From: DATBLE01 sp963808815
GTDB lineage: Bacteria > Actinomycetota > Thermoleophilia > Gaiellales > Gaiellaceae
Assembly: GCA_963808815.1 (NCBI GenBank)
Contig: CAWEGI010000015.1
Location: forward strand, 372,001-436,000
DNA length: 64,000 nucleotides
Direction: 5' to 3'
Shown here: piece by piece, positions 63,881 to 64,000 of the stretch
Layout of the letters: each line of letters opens with the position of its first letter
Position numbering within the stretch: position 1 is the stretch's first letter
Notes under the pieces: model-generated
Databases searched by the model: none
Seen by the model: the letters and a program-made list of their open reading frames with translations, nothing else
Told to the model about the DNA's origin: nothing
Program-made: the position numbers and the translations under genes

Positions 63881-64000
63881 ATGACTGACGGGACCGTATC
63901 GGAATACGACGCGGCCAACTTCTTCAGCGACCAGAGACTGATCGCCGATCCGTACCCCTACTACGAGTATTTGCGTGGGCAGTGTCCGGTCGTACACGTA
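63881..64000 (+). CDS. Cytochrome P450, N-terminal part (continues past window)
   Basis: ATG 63881, 40 residues visible: MTDGTVSEYDAANFFSDQRL then DPYPYYEYLRGQCPVVHV. ADPYPYYEYLR is the standard N-terminal block of actinobacterial P450s; the heme motif lies beyond the window. Confidence 0.8.
   Translation, partial: MTDGTVSEYDAANFFSDQRLIADPYPYYEYLRGQCPVVHV

Overview
The window is a composite of DNA from at least two actinobacterial lineages, and it also contains a long inverted duplication. Everything here was read by eye from the sequence; no database search was run.

Region A (1 to about 24.4 kb) is high-GC DNA with a Thermoleophilia-like character (Gaiellales/Solirubrobacterales type; an inference from a 'SPALVISAVALFFAVGGSAFA' style export signal and the gene content). 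It carries queG, a quinone oxidoreductase, a beta-helix exported protein, an integrase scrap, a MIP18-type protein, and a tightly overlapping four-gene run (metallophosphoesterase, cyclic 2,3-diphosphoglycerate synthetase, 2-phosphoglycerate kinase, glpX). It continues with a nuclease-like gene and hpt, an M23 peptidase, a partial cytochrome c maturation cluster (ccmI-like, ccmF, and a CxxxY-type ccmE), a large adenylate cyclase/ATPase/TPR regulator, a phosphohexomutase, a thioesterase, rel and recJ. Short perfect palindromes lie between many genes and fall into recurring sequence families.

Region B (24,396 to 46,322) is an inverted repeat with two arms of about 11 kb that meet at a 72-bp palindrome near 35,363. 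Each arm carries, from outside in, the recJ 5' end, a small membrane protein, two unknown proteins, ruvB-ruvA-ruvC, yebC, an ankyrin-type protein, a membrane protein, an AIR-synthase-like protein, an alpha/beta hydrolase, an aquaporin, a tRNA-Ile2(CAT), a degenerate tRNA half and an unknown ORF that runs into the fold. The arms are not identical: there are amino-acid substitutions (clustered in the ankyrin gene and recJ) and single-base indels. This looks most like two strain haplotypes, or two strands, joined by an assembly or amplification fold rather than a stable chromosomal palindrome.

Region C (46,323 to 64,000) is mycobacterial. The order choD, guaB3, guaB2, Rv3412-like, rsdA, sigD, Rv3415c-like, whiB3 matches the Mycobacterium tuberculosis Rv3409c-Rv3416 block. 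It is preceded by agmatinase, a polysaccharide deacetylase, a truncated TetR gene head-to-head with a truncated LuxC-type acyl-CoA reductase, a DedA protein, PhoU, a lipoprotein fused in frame to a hydrolase, and a decayed tnpB. It is followed by an SDR dehydrogenase, a TetR regulator and the start of a cytochrome P450.

The A/B-to-C junction at 46,322 fuses the first 74 codons of recJ in frame to agmatinase. Single-base frameshifts occur in genes that should be intact (rel, guaB2 three times, guaB3, the phosphohexomutase), in both lineages, which points to residual sequencing indels. The best biological lead is the putative cyclic 2,3-diphosphoglycerate pathway; the largest structural features are probably assembly products and should be treated as such until reads are checked.
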